NCBI RefSeq assembly: GCF_001695575.1
Contig: NZ_LUAX01000007.1
Span: forward strand, 1,240,001-1,304,000
DNA length: 64,000 bases
Direction: 5' to 3'
Source: Vibrio europaeus
GTDB lineage: Bacteria > Pseudomonadota > Gammaproteobacteria > Enterobacterales > Vibrionaceae
Shown in pieces: positions 36,671 to 45,755 of the stretch. The notes below the pieces were generated by a model. That model did no database searches, was not told the origin of the DNA, and worked only from the letters and a program-made list of their open reading frames with translations. Made by a program: the position numbers and the translations under genes. The number at the start of each line of letters is the position of its first letter. Position 1 is the first letter of the stretch.

Positions 36671-37270
36671 ATGAAACCAGAGCAAATAGGCAAGGCATAC
36701 GACCAAATTACTCACATTTGGCAAGGCGAAAGTTTCAACTTAGAGAATGGTATTGAGCAACACAAGCGTGCCATTTCGTTTACGGAGAAACGCGGAAAAG
36801 CCCTCGATATTGGTTGTGGTTGTACCGGACGATTCATTGAATTGTTATCGAGCGAAGGGTTCACTCCATCAGGTATGGACGTATCAAATGAGATGCTGGC
36901 GCTAGCCAAAGAGAAACACCCACAGGTTGAGTTTATCAATGCCGATGTCTGTCAGTATGAATTTGTTGAAAAATACGACTTCATTACCGCTTGGGACAGT
37001 ATTTGGCATATTCCTTTAGATCAACAGCGCCATGTTATGACCAAGATTGTCGATAGTCTTAATATCGGTGGTCTCTTCATCTTCTCATTTGGCGGCACAA
37101 GTGAAGAGGGCTTTCACACCAACAGCTTTATGGGGCCTGAAGTCTATTACTCGTCACTCGGAACTAATGGGTTTTTAAGCTTGTTCATTGAGCTGGGCTG
37201 TATGGTTCGACATCTCGAATTTGACCAATACCCAGAGCTTCATACTTATTTGATTGTCGAAAAGCTCTAA
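36671..37270 (+). CDS. Class I SAM-dependent methyltransferase
   Basis: About 199 residues from the ATG at 36671, where family-like sequence begins (MKPEQIGKAYDQITHIWQG). The frame is open back to a TTG at 36617 and also has an ATG at 36656 with AAGG only one base away, so the start is uncertain. SAM motif I is ALDIGCGCTGRFIELL, followed by GMDVSNEMLALAKEK and FDFI-type motif IV (YDFITAWDSIWHI). Substrate unknown. It follows the GNAT gene by a few bases. Confidence 0.82.
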   Translation: MKPEQIGKAYDQITHIWQGESFNLENGIEQHKRAISFTEKRGKALDIGCGCTGRFIELLSSEGFTPSGMDVSNEMLALAKEKHPQVEFINADVCQYEFVEKYDFITAWDSIWHIPLDQQRHVMTKIVDSLNIGGLFIFSFGGTSEEGFHTNSFMGPEVYYSSLGTNGFLSLFIELGCMVRHLEFDQYPELHTYLIVEKL

Positions 37271-37307
37271 CCAAAACAAACTTTAAATGAATACAAAGAG
37301 GTTAACG

Positions 37308-37721
37308 ATGAACAAAGAAGTACGTGTCGGTGTTGCGGTTGTTATTAAGCGAGATAGCCAAATCCTTCTGGGAGAAAGAATCGGTGCTCATGGCGCTCAC
37401 ACTTGGGCGACACCCGGAGGACACCTAGAATTTGGCGAGTCTATTGAAGAGTGTGCTGAACGCGAAGTCCTGGAAGAGACAGGATTACAGGTGAACTCAG
37501 TCAGTAAGCTTGGGTTTACCAACGACGTGTTCGAGCAAGAAGATAAGCATTACATTACCTTATTCGTTGTCGCTGAGTGTGCAGCTGGAGAGGCTCAAAT
37601 TATGGAGCCGAATAAATGTAAGCAATGGAAATGGTTTGCATTAGATTCACTTCCAGAGCCTTTGTTTTTGCCGATGAGCAACTTGCTAGCTGAAAATCCC
37701 AACTTAACCGCTAAGTGTTGA
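37308..37721 (+). CDS. Nudix hydrolase
   Basis: 137 residues. The start at 37308 has GAGG 8 bases upstream; an ATG at 37287 is less well placed. Perfect Nudix box GX5EX7REVLEETG within GHLEFGESIEECAE and REVLEETGL. The TWATPGGHLEFGE context resembles the NUDT15/cytidine-type group that hydrolyses nucleoside triphosphates. Part of a same-strand cluster of small enzymes. Confidence 0.9.
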   Translation: MNKEVRVGVAVVIKRDSQILLGERIGAHGAHTWATPGGHLEFGESIEECAEREVLEETGLQVNSVSKLGFTNDVFEQEDKHYITLFVVAECAAGEAQIMEPNKCKQWKWFALDSLPEPLFLPMSNLLAENPNLTAKC

Positions 37722-37786
37722 ATTCCAAAGACTCTTTCTACCTGATCCAGACAACAAAATGAACAGAGAAGACGACTTACTAGGCC

Positions 37787-38233
37787 ATGATATTTAAAGA
37801 AACTTTGCCAAATAAGGTACCGATGGATTTGTTGCTTGAGGCTGACCCCAGTGAGAAAAGCATTGCAACGTATCTTAGTGACTCTTGGTGCTTTATCGCT
37901 TTAGAGAACGAACGAATGGTGGCTACATGCGTAGTAAAGCCTTTAAGTAACTCAATTGCAGAAATCTTTAATGTCTCAGTTCTACCAGAGTATCAGCAGA
38001 AAGGCATCGGTTCGAAGCTACTCAGGTATGTGCTCGCTAAGCTGAGTAGTAAAGGAGTCAAGCGAGTTGAGTTAGGGACGGGAACGTTTGGTTATCAACT
38101 GACTTATTACCAAAGGCTAGGTTTTAGAGTCGATAGCGTTGTTAAGAATCATTTTGTAGATCACTACGCTGAACCTATTTATGAGTCTGGAATTCAGCAT
38201 AAGGATATGTTGAGGTTATACATACAGTTATAA
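37787..38233 (+). CDS. GNAT family N-acetyltransferase
   Basis: 148 residues. Acetyl-CoA loop VLPEYQQKGIGSKLLRYVLA (Q-x-x-G-I-G), preceded by a strand AEIFNVSV and followed by YYQRLGFRVDS. N-terminal half (SWCFIALENERMVATCVV) is typical of GNAT. Substrate unknown. 65 bases after the Nudix gene. Confidence 0.87.
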   Translation: MIFKETLPNKVPMDLLLEADPSEKSIATYLSDSWCFIALENERMVATCVVKPLSNSIAEIFNVSVLPEYQQKGIGSKLLRYVLAKLSSKGVKRVELGTGTFGYQLTYYQRLGFRVDSVVKNHFVDHYAEPIYESGIQHKDMLRLYIQL

Positions 38234-38258
38234 GAACAAATAATTAAGAGGGAACACT

Positions 38259-38741
38259 ATGTCAACGGAACTGAAAGCTTCATCCATCAAAGTTCAGGAT
38301 TTTTTATCAAGTCGTGGCCATGACTTCGTGATTCAGCAAATGCCTGCCTCAACTCGCACAGCAGTAGAAGCGGCTGATGCGATTGGTTGTGGTGTCGCTC
38401 AAATCGCCAAATCGCTCATTTTTAAAAATGGTCAAACGGGCGAGGCAGTACTCATTGTTGCTTCAGGCACCAATATGGTTTGTGCAGACAAAATAAAACA
38501 GCAAACAGGTATCCCACTTGAAAAAGCAAATGCGGAATTTGTGCGCGAGAAAGTTGGCTATGCGATTGGCGGTGTGCCTCCCGTCGCCCACACCGCAAAA
38601 GTGCAAACCCTGCTCGATCAGGATTTGAAGCAATACGGTGAGATTTGGGCAGCAGCAGGAACGCCGAATACGGTGTTTAGACTAAAAGCTGCTGACCTTG
38701 ATAGTTTAACGGGCGGTCAGTGGTTAGACGTGGCCAAGTAA
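38259..38741 (+). CDS. YbaK/EbsC-family aminoacyl-tRNA deacylase-like protein
   Basis: 160 residues. Family pattern: TRTAVEAADAIGCGVAQIAK near residue 32, conserved Lys in AKSLIF, VREKVGYAIGGVPPVAHT near 100 and AAAGTPNTVFRL near 133. Relatives hydrolyse misacylated tRNAs in trans; this freestanding YeaK/PrdX-like group is diverse and its tRNA cannot be named. Confidence 0.9.
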   Translation: MSTELKASSIKVQDFLSSRGHDFVIQQMPASTRTAVEAADAIGCGVAQIAKSLIFKNGQTGEAVLIVASGTNMVCADKIKQQTGIPLEKANAEFVREKVGYAIGGVPPVAHTAKVQTLLDQDLKQYGEIWAAAGTPNTVFRLKAADLDSLTGGQWLDVAK

Positions 38742-38772
38742 TCCGTCCTCTATTTACGTTGAAGAATTCGCT

Positions 38773-39573
38773 ATGGAATTAGAAATTTATCAAGTCGACT
38801 CTTTTACCTCTCAGCCTTTTACAGGGAACCCTGCTGGCGTTTGTATTACTCAAGAGCCGCTCGAAGAATCGCTGATGTATTCGATTGCTGAAGAAATGGC
38901 GGTCTCAGAGACAGCGTTTCTCACATTGAGCAACATGCAACTGAGGTGGTTTACGCCGAAAGTTGAGGTTGCATTATGCGGTCACGGTACCCTCGCCGTT
39001 GCCCATATCCTCGCGCAAAAGGGAGCACTCTCAATAGGGGAGAGCGTCGCCTTTAATACACTGTCAGGGCAACTAACGGCCAAACTTAATCACAATAGCA
39101 TTGAACTTGATTTCCCAATTGCGACTTTGACTGGCAGTGAAGAAGAGGATAACTCCTTGCTGCTTGAAGCTTTAGGATTGAGTCCAAAGCAAATTATTGC
39201 CACAAGGCAGTTTGATGAAAAAATGCTGATACACGTACCTGATTTACACATACTGGAGCAGTTGAAACCGAACTTTGATGCCTTGAAGCAACTGAAAGGC
39301 CGTGGAGTGATTGTCACTGCGTTGAGCAATAATACAGAGATTGATTTTGTATCTCGTTATTTTGCTCCTTGGGTAGGCGTCAACGAAGACCCCGTCACAG
39401 GCTCTGCTCATTGCGCTTTAGCTGCTTACTGGCAACAGGCGTTAGGTAAAAATAGCTTTAATGCTTACCAAGCCTCTCCTCGGGGTGGGTATATTGGCAT
39501 AGAGATAGAAGGTCAGCGAGTGAAGTTAAGCGGTACCGCTTGCACTACTATTTCAGGCGTGCTGCATTTGTAA
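38773..39573 (+). CDS. PhzF family isomerase/epimerase-like protein
   Basis: 266 residues. The PhzF signature is complete: IYQVDSFTSQPFTGNPAGV at the start, EMAVSETAFL with the catalytic Glu, LRWFTPKVEVALCGHGTLA, and NEDPVTGSAHCALAAYW near residue 210. PhzF folds like diaminopimelate epimerase. No phenazine genes are present, so the substrate is unknown. Last of the same-strand run begun after rplT. Confidence 0.92.
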   Translation: MELEIYQVDSFTSQPFTGNPAGVCITQEPLEESLMYSIAEEMAVSETAFLTLSNMQLRWFTPKVEVALCGHGTLAVAHILAQKGALSIGESVAFNTLSGQLTAKLNHNSIELDFPIATLTGSEEEDNSLLLEALGLSPKQIIATRQFDEKMLIHVPDLHILEQLKPNFDALKQLKGRGVIVTALSNNTEIDFVSRYFAPWVGVNEDPVTGSAHCALAAYWQQALGKNSFNAYQASPRGGYIGIEIEGQRVKLSGTACTTISGVLHL

Positions 39574-39595
39574 CGCGATACAGCTTAACTCGTTT

Positions 39596-40489
39596 TTAGC
39601 TGGCAATATTCATGGTTAGATTTAGGTCTAACGAAAGCTTCGACAGTTTATCTTTTAACACTCGGCGGGTTTTATCCAGTTCCGCCACTTCAACTTGTTG
39701 ACCTTTTGCATGAACGTCAAGATTAACCCTCAACTCGCGGCCGACCTTAGTGACGGCCGCCACTTTTAGTTGCTGAGACACTTGTTTGTCTAATGCAGAG
39801 ACTTCTTTGTCTACCGCGTTACAAATCGCTTCGTCAGGTTTCATCATTAGCAGCTCGCGCAATGCGCCCATCAACATATCAAACGGCACCTTGATGAAGT
39901 AAAAAGACATAAGAATCATCATCATTGGGTCGGCATAAACGGCATACTTTGCAAATGGCGAAATGGACACTAACCAAGCGGTTATAAAGCCTAATGTGAC
40001 CGCGACACTTAATAGGGTATCCATTTGCCACTGTTTGCTTTCTGCTTCAATAAGCCCAGAAGAGAAGCGTTTTGATTTGTTTGCGATATACCACCAAGCA
40101 TAGCCACAACCCAGTACGTTAACTACGCCAAACAGAGTCGCAATACTCGCGTCAACCTCGCGACCGCCAGTAAACATAGCCGTTACTGCTGAGTAGAGAG
40201 AAACGCTGACAATAGCGAGGATGACACTGCCTTTTATAGCAATGACAACGGGCTCTAGCACTGCCTTACCAAATGGGAATTGACGTTTCGAAGGGCGGTC
40301 AATAAAGCGCGAGACAGCCAGCGACAATAAAGTTAACAGAAGACTGACCAGAGAATAAACGCCGTCAAAGACAATAACCAGTGAGCCTACAAGCAAGCCG
40401 AGTACTAGACCAGCGCCAGCAAAGCCCGATGCGAGCAGTGCTGAAAAGGTGAGTATTCGTTTTTCATTTAAGCTTGTCCTAGCACACAT
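39596..40489 (-). CDS. Cation diffusion facilitator family transporter, divergent metal site
   Basis: 297 residues with about six membrane helices and a C-terminal cytosolic domain. CDF-type features include the helix-2 segment FDGVYSLVSLLLTL and helix-5 SKQWQMDTLLSV. In classical CDF zinc transporters the metal site is D/HxxxD in both helices; here helix 2 has D42-x3-S46 and helix 5 has Q153-x3-D157, so two of four ligands are changed. It may carry another ion. Convergent with the PhzF gene. Confidence 0.82.
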   Translation of the reverse strand: MCARTSLNEKRILTFSALLASGFAGAGLVLGLLVGSLVIVFDGVYSLVSLLLTLLSLAVSRFIDRPSKRQFPFGKAVLEPVVIAIKGSVILAIVSVSLYSAVTAMFTGGREVDASIATLFGVVNVLGCGYAWWYIANKSKRFSSGLIEAESKQWQMDTLLSVAVTLGFITAWLVSISPFAKYAVYADPMMMILMSFYFIKVPFDMLMGALRELLMMKPDEAICNAVDKEVSALDKQVSQQLKVAAVTKVGRELRVNLDVHAKGQQVEVAELDKTRRVLKDKLSKLSLDLNLTMNIAS

Positions 40490-40676
40490 AATGTTATCTC
40501 TTGCTTATTGATACTTACAGTGTTCTCAAAATCAGCGCATTTAACAAACATTATATGAGTTTTAGGTATGGTGTTTTTTTGGTCATCCTTGGTTAGTCTA
40601 TATAATTCAATAAGATAGGATTAAAGTTTGGTGTCATTAATTTTGACACTCACTGATGGTTTGTTGATATGTAAGG

Positions 40677-41555
40677 CTAAAAATCAAACAGATATTCGTT
40701 TAACTTGTCAGCCAACCAAGACATTCCGGGGTGCTCAGCCATGCCTGCTGCGGTAAACATGCAGTAGTCTTCCTGAGTCAAACCATAGGTATGCTTGATC
40801 ACTGCAAGCTCTTGTTTGCGTAAAAGACTACGGATCAGAGGTTCTGGTAGAACCCCCCACGCCTCTTCTTCAAGAATCGTGTTGAGCATGTACTCAAAGC
40901 TTGAGAAGCCAATATATCGCAAAGAAAACGGCTGAAGTTCAGGGTTGTCCTTCTCATTGAGATAAACCATGACTGCTTGCATCGCGTTACGGAGTTCATC
41001 ATCAGATACTCGACGTAGCTGTGCTAGAGGGTTGTTGGTTCGGCAAACTGACATCAATCGGATTTTTCCGAGTGGTTGAAAAGTGATTAGGGGGTCGTCA
41101 AGGCGCTCGTAATCGACACCGAAAGCAAAATCAACCTGAGAGGTCGCGACTAGGTTGGATAGGTCACCACTGGATGCTAGTACAATATTGAATGTTGTGG
41201 CAGGAAAGTGGTTGTTGAGTTTATGGGAGAGGTCGTGCCACAGTTCGTCGGGCAACGAATCGTCACGGGCAATCCAAACTTCGGCGTTGAACTCTCCTGA
41301 AACTTGCGCGCAGGTCTGGCGGATACGTGAAGCCGTCACCAACAGGTTTTGGCCATCTTTATAAATCGCTTTACCGGCTTCTGAAAGGTCAAGATTGTTG
41401 CCACTACGAACAAACAGCTCAACATCGAGATCTTTTTCCAATGCCTTGATTGCCATACTTAATTTAGTACGGTTGCACTCAAGTTGGCGTGCAGCCTCAG
41501 AAACAGAGCCAGTATCTGCGACGGTACAAAAAGCTTCGATTTGAGATAAGTTCAT
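40677..41555 (-). CDS. LysR-type transcriptional regulator
   Basis: 292 residues. Winged helix at the start: LSQIEAFCTVADTGSVSEAA then RQLECNRTKLSMAIKALEKD. The C-terminal effector domain (about 90-290) is of the periplasmic-binding type. Neither neighbour is clearly its divergent target: a CDF transporter lies downstream and a methyltransferase gene starts divergently at 41697. Effector unknown. Confidence 0.92.
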   Translation of the reverse strand: MNLSQIEAFCTVADTGSVSEAARQLECNRTKLSMAIKALEKDLDVELFVRSGNNLDLSEAGKAIYKDGQNLLVTASRIRQTCAQVSGEFNAEVWIARDDSLPDELWHDLSHKLNNHFPATTFNIVLASSGDLSNLVATSQVDFAFGVDYERLDDPLITFQPLGKIRLMSVCRTNNPLAQLRRVSDDELRNAMQAVMVYLNEKDNPELQPFSLRYIGFSSFEYMLNTILEEEAWGVLPEPLIRSLLRKQELAVIKHTYGLTQEDYCMFTAAGMAEHPGMSWLADKLNEYLFDF

Positions 41556-41696
41556 CTTTTGTTCAATTTGAATAGCTTGAAATCGATATTATATTAATCC
41601 TAGTCAATTGTCTGTTTTCATCACTGAAAAGCTATGAATTTCATGCAGTTTTGATACTCTTGAGTGATGCCAAGTGAATGTAGTAACAGGGAGATC

Positions 41697-42278
41697 ATGA
41701 TGGCTAATAGTTGGGACGAGGTCGCAGCAAACTGGGATGCGGAAAACGCAACCAATGAATACGCAGATAAGGCGTTTGAGTCGCTACAGAAAGTTGTCGA
41801 TTTAAAAGGAATGCACATTCTGGACTTTGGCTGTGGCACAGGTTTGTTGAGTCAACGGATGTCGCCAGTCGCTAAAGATATTGTCGCGCTAGACAGTTCA
41901 GAAGCGATGATCGAACAGCTAGACATGAAAGAGCTTGCCAATGTCGAGCCAGTAGTCGATATCCTGAGTCGCGGACTTGTCGCAATGCACCCTGCGTTTA
42001 GAGCACAGTTTGATTTGGTCGTTGCCTCGTCAGTATGCAGCTTTTTACCAAGCTACTCTGATACCGCAGATATTGTCTTCAGTTTGCTCGATGAAGGCAG
42101 TTACTTTGTCCATTGGGACTGGTTGTCAGATAAAGATGAAGTTGGCGGTATGACCATCGCGCATGCGCAGCAAGTGTTATCCAGTGTCGGCTTCAGTGAA
42201 GTTGTCGTAACGACGCCATTCGATATAGAAACGCCGGATGGAACGCTAAAGGTACTGATGGCCGTGGCTAAAAAATGA
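41697..42278 (+). CDS. Class I SAM-dependent methyltransferase
   Basis: 193 residues from the ATG at 41697, which has CAGGGAG upstream; the frame opens at 41664. N-terminal NSWDEVAANWDAENATNEYA, SAM motif I HILDFGCGTGLLSQRM, motif II IVALDSSEAMIEQL, and LVVASSVCSFLPSY. Similar to UbiE/COQ5-like small-molecule methyltransferases. Substrate unknown. Ends in a strong terminator. Confidence 0.87.
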   Translation: MMANSWDEVAANWDAENATNEYADKAFESLQKVVDLKGMHILDFGCGTGLLSQRMSPVAKDIVALDSSEAMIEQLDMKELANVEPVVDILSRGLVAMHPAFRAQFDLVVASSVCSFLPSYSDTADIVFSLLDEGSYFVHWDWLSDKDEVGGMTIAHAQQVLSSVGFSEVVVTTPFDIETPDGTLKVLMAVAKK

Positions 42279-42311
42279 TAGCCTTAAAGTGATAGATTAA
42301 AGAGATTGAAC

Positions 42312-42338
42312 AAGCCCGACGATGACGTCGGGCTTTTT
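42312..42338 (+). terminator. Terminator of the methyltransferase gene
   Basis: Perfect 10-bp stem AAGCCCGACG / CGTCGGGCTT with an ATGA loop and a T run on the plus strand. On the minus strand the tail is poor, so it is less useful for the convergent ligase gene. Confidence 0.88.
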
Positions 42339-42340
42339 GT

Positions 42341-44341
42341 TTAGACAACAGGATGACCTTGGAACTTCTCGACTTCATCTAAAACCCAAGGGTTAGCGAT
42401 AGCGCCTTTGTTTTTTATCTCTTCACCATGTAAGACTTGTTTTACCGCAAGCTCGACCAGTTTGCCTGATTTCGTTTTTGGTATTTCAGTCAATGTATAG
42501 ATTTCTGAAGGCACATGGCGAGGAGAACACTGTGCTCGCAGCGTTTGCTTAATCGCGCTTTCGAGCTCTTTAGTAAGCGTCTGTTCAGGGTGCAGTTGGA
42601 CAAAGAGGACGATCTTTTCATCACCGTCGACTCGCCGTCCTACTGCGATAGAATCGTGAATTTCAGGAAGCTGATTAACTTTCTGATAAATCTCAGCGGT
42701 ACCTATTCTCACTCCGCCTGGATTGAGTGTAGTGTCGCTTCGCCCATAGAAAATCATGCCATTTCGTGCGGTCATTTCAACATCGTCACCATGGTGCCAA
42801 GTATCTTCATATTTGTCCCAGTAGGCATTGTGGTAGCGTTCACCGTCATCGTGCCAAAATCCTAGAGGTTGATTAGGAAAACTGTTACGACAAACCAGCT
42901 CACCTCGCTCTGCAATCACTTCTTTTCCTGAGTCATTGAACACGGCAACATCCATGCCTAGCCCTGCACCCTGACACTCTCCACGATAAACTGGCGCAAT
43001 AGGGTTGCCTAGCACGAAGCAGCCACAGATATCCGTTCCTCCGGAGATGGAAGCCAAATGAAGATCCACCTTGATGTTGGCATACACATAGTCAAACTGT
43101 TCAGGGTACAAGACAGAGCCTGTGGAACACAAGGTTCGTAGGGAGTCCAACGAATAGTGACTACTTGGATTAATTTGGGACTTTTCAAGCGCTTCCAAAT
43201 ACTTAGCTGAAGTGCCAAATAAGGTCGCTTGCGCATCTTCGCATAGTTGCCACAAAGCATTTGGGTTCGGGTACATAGGGCTGCCGTCGTAAATGACCAA
43301 ACTGGCACCACTGGCCAATGCTGACACGTGCCAGTTCCACATCATCCAACCACAGGTCGTGTAGTAGAAAACGCGATCTTTAGGTTGAACATCACAATGA
43401 AGTTGATGCTCTTTGAGGTGGTTTAGGATTGTTCCTCCAACTGAGTGGACAATACATTTTGGTTTGCCAGTAGTGCCCGAAGAGTAGAGAACAAACAGCG
43501 GATCATTGAAACTGATCCTCTGATAGCGAATCCCCCGTGATAGGTAACTGGCTAAAATGGCTTCCCAGTCGGAAAAAGAGTCGCTAAGACCTTGGTTGCT
43601 CGGTTGTTCTTGCAAGTAATCTATTTGACAAGTATTCACTAAACTCGGCATAGCATCGACAATTTGTCGATTCTTCTCTTCCATATGAAAAGTTTTGCCA
43701 TTGAAGTCGTAACCATTGCAGCAAAACAGTACCTTTGGCTGAACTTGACCAAAGCGCTCAGTGACACTTTCTGCACCGAAGTCAGGGGAGGTTGACGTCC
43801 ATATCGCACCTAGGCTTGTCGTCGCCAACATGGCAATAACGGTTTCTGGCATGTGCGGCAAGTACCCAGCAACGACATCCCCTTTTTCGACGCCATTGTG
43901 CTTTAACCATTGCTGAAGAATAGACACCTGATCACACAATTCTTGCCAAGAGAGTTTTCGGCAATCTCCGCGCTCATTTTTAAACCAGATAGCGATATCG
44001 TCAGGAGCTTGAAACGCGTAGGCAAGGAGGTTTTCTGCATAATTGAGCTGCGATTGAGGGAACCAAATGGTGTCTCGACTAGGGCTAAATGTTCCCCATT
44101 TGGCTAAACCTTCACCTAAAATACAGTCGCCTTTGTAACCAATAACATCGCAAAATTGCCAGACTTCTAACCAGAAATCTTTTTTGCATTCGACTGACCA
44201 GCGATGTAAATCAGAGTAGTTTTCTATCGCATCTCCCTGAATATTAATGTGTTTTATAAACTGATCTAGATTTGATGATTCTATACGCTCGCGACTAGGC
44301 GCCCAGATCGGGGAAGGGAAGCGCTGCTCTGAGTTAGACAT
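42341..44341 (-). CDS. Acetoacetyl-CoA synthetase
   Basis: 666 residues, ANL superfamily. Long N-terminal cap (WAPSRERIESSNLDQFIKHI), phosphate loop VLYSSGTTGKPKCIVHSVGG near residue 280, FYTTCGWMMWNWHVSALASG after it, and C-terminal lysine motif PKTKSGKLVELAVKQ. The length and cap fit acetoacetate-CoA ligase rather than acetyl-CoA synthetase. It activates acetoacetate, an end product of Tyr/Phe and leucine breakdown, which suits the divergent phhAB genes. Confidence 0.93.
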   Translation of the reverse strand: MSNSEQRFPSPIWAPSRERIESSNLDQFIKHINIQGDAIENYSDLHRWSVECKKDFWLEVWQFCDVIGYKGDCILGEGLAKWGTFSPSRDTIWFPQSQLNYAENLLAYAFQAPDDIAIWFKNERGDCRKLSWQELCDQVSILQQWLKHNGVEKGDVVAGYLPHMPETVIAMLATTSLGAIWTSTSPDFGAESVTERFGQVQPKVLFCCNGYDFNGKTFHMEEKNRQIVDAMPSLVNTCQIDYLQEQPSNQGLSDSFSDWEAILASYLSRGIRYQRISFNDPLFVLYSSGTTGKPKCIVHSVGGTILNHLKEHQLHCDVQPKDRVFYYTTCGWMMWNWHVSALASGASLVIYDGSPMYPNPNALWQLCEDAQATLFGTSAKYLEALEKSQINPSSHYSLDSLRTLCSTGSVLYPEQFDYVYANIKVDLHLASISGGTDICGCFVLGNPIAPVYRGECQGAGLGMDVAVFNDSGKEVIAERGELVCRNSFPNQPLGFWHDDGERYHNAYWDKYEDTWHHGDDVEMTARNGMIFYGRSDTTLNPGGVRIGTAEIYQKVNQLPEIHDSIAVGRRVDGDEKIVLFVQLHPEQTLTKELESAIKQTLRAQCSPRHVPSEIYTLTEIPKTKSGKLVELAVKQVLHGEEIKNKGAIANPWVLDEVEKFQGHPVV

Positions 44342-44458
44342 GACATCCTCGTCTTATTTTGTTCTCCGTTATCCAAATAAGCTTTGATGAAAATATAGGC
44401 AAAGTCAAACAAGTGAGGTGACTTCAGCCCCATGAAAAATAAGCAAAAAATCGTCAAA

Positions 44459-44476
44459 TGTAAAAAATATGTTACA
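44459..44476. promoter_or_regulatory. TyrR-like box upstream of phhA
   Basis: TGTAAA-N6-GTTACA matches the TyrR consensus TGTAAAN6TTTACA at 11 of 12 positions. It lies about 76 bases before the predicted phhA transcription start. TyrR-type (PhhR) control of phenylalanine hydroxylase is known in Pseudomonas; here it is inferred. Confidence 0.55.
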
Positions 44477-44508
44477 GGAACGGGTGGCGGTAGAGTTGGT
44501 TAGGAAAA

Positions 44509-44537
44509 TTGTCACCGTCTTAGCATGGCGATAGGCT
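44509..44537 (+). promoter_or_regulatory. Predicted promoter of phhAB
   Basis: TTGTCA (44509-44514), 17-base spacer, TAGGCT (44532-44537), giving a leader of about 25 bases before the ATG at 44569. Confidence 0.45.
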
Positions 44538-44568
44538 TAATGTAACGGATTTGTTAACGGAGCTAGGT

Positions 44569-45360
44569 ATGGCACAGTATCATTCTAAACCTGTGAATGA
44601 GCACGGGATTGTGGAGTGGAGCCGGGAAGAGAATGAGGTTTGGCGCGATTTGGTTGAGCGTCAACTTCACTTGGTAAAGCAAAGAGCGTGTAAAGAGTAT
44701 TTGGCAGGACTCGAATTGCTTGATTTGCCAATAGATAGAGCTCCTCAGATCGTTGATATCAATCGAGTATTAAAGGAATCGACGGGGTGGCAGGTGGAAC
44801 CTGTGCCTGCACTCATCAACTTTGACCGATTTTTTGCTCTGCTTGCAGATAAGAAATTCCCGGTGGCGACATTCCTGCGAACTCGTGAAGAGTTTGATTA
44901 CCTACAAGAGCCTGACTTTTTCCATGAAATCTTTGGTCACTGCGCAATGTTGACCAACCCCGAGTTTGCCCAGTTTACTCAGACTTATGGCCTTCTCGGC
45001 CGTAATGCGAGTGACAAAGAGCGAGTCTATCTGGCGCGTTTATACTGGTTCACGGTCGAATTTGGACTGGTTAAAGAGGGCGATCAAACTAAGATCTATG
45101 GTGGTGGTATTTTGTCTTCACCAGGTGAAACGCTATACGCATTAGATGATCCTAAGGCACAGCGAGTAGAGTTCGATATCCACACCGTATTTAGAACACC
45201 TTACCGAATAGATATTATGCAGCCAGAATACTTTGTTCTGGATAACATTCAGCAATTATACAAACTAAGTAAACTGGATTTAATGTTCCATGTTAAGCAA
45301 GCCATGCAGGCTGGATTATTACCCCCATTATTTGAACCAAAGGAAGTGACACATGCTTGA
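44569..45360 (+). CDS. phhA: Phenylalanine 4-monooxygenase
   Basis: 263 residues from the ATG at 44569 (GGAG 7 bases before it); an in-frame start at 44551 adds six unlikely residues. Iron ligands: the two His of FHEIFGHCAML and the Glu of YWFTVEFGLV, the 2-His-1-carboxylate triad. Uses tetrahydropterin and oxygen to make tyrosine from phenylalanine. The stop overlaps phhB by 8 bases, so the two are coupled. Confidence 0.95.
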   Translation: MAQYHSKPVNEHGIVEWSREENEVWRDLVERQLHLVKQRACKEYLAGLELLDLPIDRAPQIVDINRVLKESTGWQVEPVPALINFDRFFALLADKKFPVATFLRTREEFDYLQEPDFFHEIFGHCAMLTNPEFAQFTQTYGLLGRNASDKERVYLARLYWFTVEFGLVKEGDQTKIYGGGILSSPGETLYALDDPKAQRVEFDIHTVFRTPYRIDIMQPEYFVLDNIQQLYKLSKLDLMFHVKQAMQAGLLPPLFEPKEVTHA

Positions 45361-45682
45361 TGAATTACGTTGTGAGTCTTGTACCAGTAGTGCAGTGGCG
45401 TTAGGCGCAGAAGAGAGAAGGTTACTCCTTACAGAGTTAGAAGGCTGGCAGATGCTAGATCGCGATGGCATTCCTCAACTTGAAAAAGTCTATAAGTTTA
45501 AGAACTATAAACTTGCATGGGCGTTTGCCAACAAGGTGTCCGAGCTTGCTGAAGAGGAGTTTCATCACCCATCCATACTTCTTGAGTGGGGTAAAGTGAC
45601 GGTAACTTGGTGGAGTCACTCCATTAAAGGGCTGCATCAGAATGATTTTATCTGTGCTGCTAAGTGTGACCGTTTAGACTAG
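45353..45682 (+). CDS. phhB: Pterin-4a-carbinolamine dehydratase
   Basis: 109 residues. Conserved core: LTELEGWQMLDRDGIPQLEK, then FKNYKLAWAFANKVSELAEE and FHHPSILLEWGKVTVTWWSH with the catalytic His residues. It regenerates the pterin cofactor used by PhhA. Overlaps phhA by 8 bases and ends in a terminator. Confidence 0.95.
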   Translation: MLDELRCESCTSSAVALGAEERRLLLTELEGWQMLDRDGIPQLEKVYKFKNYKLAWAFANKVSELAEEEFHHPSILLEWGKVTVTWWSHSIKGLHQNDFICAAKCDRLD

Positions 45683-45701
45683 CTCAATAGATCCTAGCAA
45701 C

Positions 45702-45736
45702 AACAAAGCCTGAGGACCGAACCCTCAGGCTTTGTT
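45702..45736 (+). terminator. Terminator of phhAB
   Basis: 13-14 bp perfect stem (AACAAAGCCTGAGG with its complement) and a 7-base loop, followed by ATTTT. Confidence 0.85.
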
Positions 45737-45755
45737 ATTTTGGGTTTACCCAAGC

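Noticed and set aside
34987-39573. Integron attC sites or an integrase after rplT
   Set aside because: I looked for core sites and imperfect inverted repeats in the gaps; most gaps are under 70 bases and none has the pattern. No integrase gene is present in the window.
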